From the NCBI GenBank assembly GCA_023260815.1, contig JALQUE010000025.1, positions 1-8,047 of the forward strand: a stretch of 8,047 nucleotides of DNA, read 5' to 3'. The notes beneath the pieces are model-generated. The model was not told the DNA's origin. It worked only from the letters and a program-made list of their open reading frames with translations, and did not search any database. This DNA comes from Roseovarius sp. (GTDB taxonomy: Bacteria > Pseudomonadota > Alphaproteobacteria > Rhodobacterales > Rhodobacteraceae). Made by a program: the position numbers and the translations under genes. Positions 6,878 to 8,047 of the stretch are shown here, one piece after another; within the stretch, counting starts at the first letter, position 1; each line of letters opens with the position of its first letter.

Positions 6878-6999
6878 GGTCTGATGCGGCATTGGACCAA
6901 AGTCTGATAGGCCGCTGGACCCCGGCGCCACACCGCTATCGCGCATGCCGCGCGGCGCGGCGTCCATGGTCGGGGTGCCACCACGGACAAAGGTCTGAT
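6878..6999. repeat. repeated GGACnAAnGTCTGAT motif in the divergent promoter region
   Basis: GGACCAAAGTCTGAT (6894-6908) and GGACAAAGGTCTGAT (6985-6999) match at 13 of 15 bases, 91 bases apart. A third partial copy, GGTCTGAT, is at 6878-6885. The first pair of motifs also forms an inverted repeat, TTGGTC with GACCAA. This is the spacing and position expected of operator sites, but no known regulator consensus is recognised. Confidence 0.45.
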
Positions 7000-7069
7000 T
7001 TTTGATCCGACATAGCGTGGAAGGCCGGGCGCCGACTTTGCGCCATAAGCCATGGAACACGTTTGACCC

Positions 7070-7076
7070 AAAGGAG
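7070..7076 (+). promoter_or_regulatory. ribosome binding site of the secretion ABC gene
   Basis: AAAGGAG lies eight bases before the ATG at 7085-7087, a near-ideal site that supports this start. Confidence 0.8.
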
Positions 7077-7084
7077 CACACGAC

Positions 7085-8047
7085 ATGGCCAGATCCTCTG
7101 CAAGACAGTCTGAAAAGGATTCCCGCCTTGCCCGCCTGACTGCCGGGCTGCGGCCGGTGTTTCTTTATATCTTCGGTTTGTCCGGGATCATCAACATCCT
7201 GGCCCTGACCGGCGCGTTTTACATGATGCAGATCTATGACCGCGCCCTGATGAGCGGCAGCATCCCGACGCTCGCGCTGATCTCGGCGCTGGCACTGGGG
7301 CTCTACATGTTCCAGGGCGGGCTTGACGTGATCCGCTCGCAGATCCTGCACCGGGTCGGGGCGCGCTTCGATGCCCGCGTTGCCCCCGATATCCACCGCA
7401 TGAGCATCGACATGCCGCGCTACGGCTTTTCCGTCGCCGAAGCGATGGAGCGTGGCCGCACCGTCGATACCCTGCGCAACTTCTTTGGCGGTCCGGCGCT
7501 TGTGTCGCTGTTCGACCTGCCGTGGATGCCGGTCTTTCTGGCCTTCGTGTTCGTGCTGCATCCCTATCTGGGCGCGCTGGCGATCGGTGGGGCCGTGGTG
7601 CTGACGCTGATGACCGTCGTGACCGAATTGATGACCCGCAAGGCCAATGCGCAGGTCAGCCGCGCCGCCGTTCAGCGTAGCTCGGTGGCCGAGGCAAATG
7701 CCCGTAACGCCGATGTCATCAAGGCGATGGGCTTCTCGTCGCAGGCTCTGGCCCAGTTCGAGCAGGCCAATGATGCGCACCTGACCCTTCAATCCGGCTC
7801 CAGTGACGTGACCCGCACCGTCGGCGGCTCCTCCGGTGGTGAGGGCGCCGTGATCGGCTCCGGTGGCGTGCCCTTCGGACTCGGCTCCGACCTGGCCGGC
7901 TCGATCCGCGTGCCGGCCTTCTGCTGTGGCGTGTTTGGCCACAAGCCGAGCGTCGGCGTCGTCCCGACCTCCGGGCACTTCCCGATGGGCGCTGGCCCGT
8001 CGCGCCGCATGATGGTGATCGGGCCGCTCGCGCGGCGCGCCGAGGAC
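7085..8047 (+). CDS. type I secretion ABC transporter (PrtD-like), N-terminal part, joined in frame to an amidase fragment; runs off the end
   Basis: The frame is open for 321 codons from ATG to the window end. Residues 1 to about 236 are the membrane domain of a PrtD/HlyB-type exporter, the inner-membrane ABC protein that forms a type I secretion channel with a membrane-fusion protein and an outer-membrane duct. Hydrophobic helices lie at about 25-48, 60-78, and 140-180 (a pair). MMQIYDRAL, RVGARFDARV, FDLPWMPVF and NADVIKAMGF are typical of this family. A normal protein would continue with two more helices and an ATPase with Walker A and B to about 570 residues. Instead, from about residue 241 the sequence reads as an amidase-signature protein. 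The ATPase is absent from what is visible, so this frame could not power transport. The strong AAAGGAG site supports the start. Transcription is divergent from the second kinase. Confidence 0.8.
   Translation, partial: MARSSARQSEKDSRLARLTAGLRPVFLYIFGLSGIINILALTGAFYMMQIYDRALMSGSIPTLALISALALGLYMFQGGLDVIRSQILHRVGARFDARVAPDIHRMSIDMPRYGFSVAEAMERGRTVDTLRNFFGGPALVSLFDLPWMPVFLAFVFVLHPYLGALAIGGAVVLTLMTVVTELMTRKANAQVSRAAVQRSSVAEANARNADVIKAMGFSSQALAQFEQANDAHLTLQSGSSDVTRTVGGSSGGEGAVIGSGGVPFGLGSDLAGSIRVPAFCCGVFGHKPSVGVVPTSGHFPMGAGPSRRMMVIGPLARRAED
7805..8047 (+). other. amidase-signature (FAAH-like) segment fused to the ABC frame, partial
   Basis: From about codon 241 the reading frame shows the core of the amidase-signature family, closest in style to fatty-acid amide hydrolase relatives: GGSSGGEGAVIGSGG, then GLGSDLAGSIRVPA, GVFGHKPS, PTSGHFP and GPLARRAED. 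Ser249 and Ser273 correspond to the cis-serine and the nucleophile, with the 24-residue spacing seen in rat FAAH (Ser217/Ser241). The catalytic lysine normally lies about 75 residues before the first serine; that place is now ABC sequence, so the triad is incomplete. GC of this part is about 74% against about 64% for the ABC part. The segment has no start of its own. It may come from another organism through a chimeric join. Confidence 0.75.

Larger units (their letters stand above)
6816..7084. promoter_or_regulatory. divergent intergenic region between second kinase and secretion ABC gene
   Basis: This 269-base spacer has no supported gene; a minus-strand open frame crossing it is the shadow of the ABC gene. 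It should carry promoters for both directions, but I cannot assign -35/-10 boxes with confidence. It contains imperfect direct repeats (6894-6908 and 6985-6999), an inverted repeat TTGGTC/GACCAA (6876-6881 and 6895-6900), and a GC-rich palindrome CCGCGCGGCGCGG at 6948-6960. Confidence 0.5.

Noticed and set aside
6812..7978. Minus-strand 388-codon open frame
   Set aside because: It is antisense to the ABC/amidase frame, is rich in His, Arg, Gly, Gln and Ala as GC-rich shadow frames are, shows no domain, and overlaps the start of the second kinase.
1..8047. CRISPR array, insertion sequence, phage gene or defence system
   Set aside because: No regularly spaced repeats, transposase, phage structural protein or nuclease motif could be seen in either strand.

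Overview
The window looks like part of an alphaproteobacterial chromosome, most likely Rhodobacterales (roseobacter group). This is inferred from coding GC of about 60-64%, the protein style, and the pairing of histidine kinases with a short periplasmic molybdopterin-fold protein and a PrtD-type type I secretion ABC protein. No 16S rRNA or other taxonomic marker is present. The core of the window is two adjacent two-component signalling loci flanked by a tRNA gene and the start of a secretion gene.

Layout. Bases 1-257 are AT-rich (about 44% GC) with no supported gene. A complete tRNA-Arg(UCU) lies on the minus strand at 258-334. A minus-strand operon follows: a secreted, cysteine-free sulfite-oxidase-fold protein (3502-3008), then 10 bases later an 866-residue hybrid histidine kinase (2997-397) with the order TM, extracytoplasmic domain, TM, PAS, HisKA, HATPase, REC, Hpt. 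Across a 267-base AT-rich spacer, a NarL/LuxR-type response regulator is transcribed divergently (3770-4423, GTG start). It converges on a second minus-strand pair: a membrane histidine kinase with a Cache-like sensor and HAMP (6815-4956, GTG start), then a stand-alone CheY-like receiver (4927-4526). Divergent from that pair, at 7085, starts a type I secretion ABC transporter of the PrtD family.

How the genes may work together (inference). The periplasmic protein could pass a signal to the hybrid kinase. That kinase carries a complete His-Asp-His relay, so the divergent NarL-type regulator is the natural final phosphate acceptor and the only DNA-binding output in the window. The second kinase would phosphorylate the stand-alone receiver, which has no output domain and so probably works by protein contact or as a phosphate sink. 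The short distance suggests cross-talk between the two systems.

The most striking anomaly is at the right edge. The ABC-transporter reading frame passes, without stop or frameshift, into an amidase-signature (fatty-acid amide hydrolase-like) sequence at about base 7800-7830. GC rises there from about 64% to about 74%. The switch falls in a short stretch where the two families look alike. A chimeric assembly or amplification join near a sequence end is the most economical explanation; a genuine recombination fusion is the exciting alternative.
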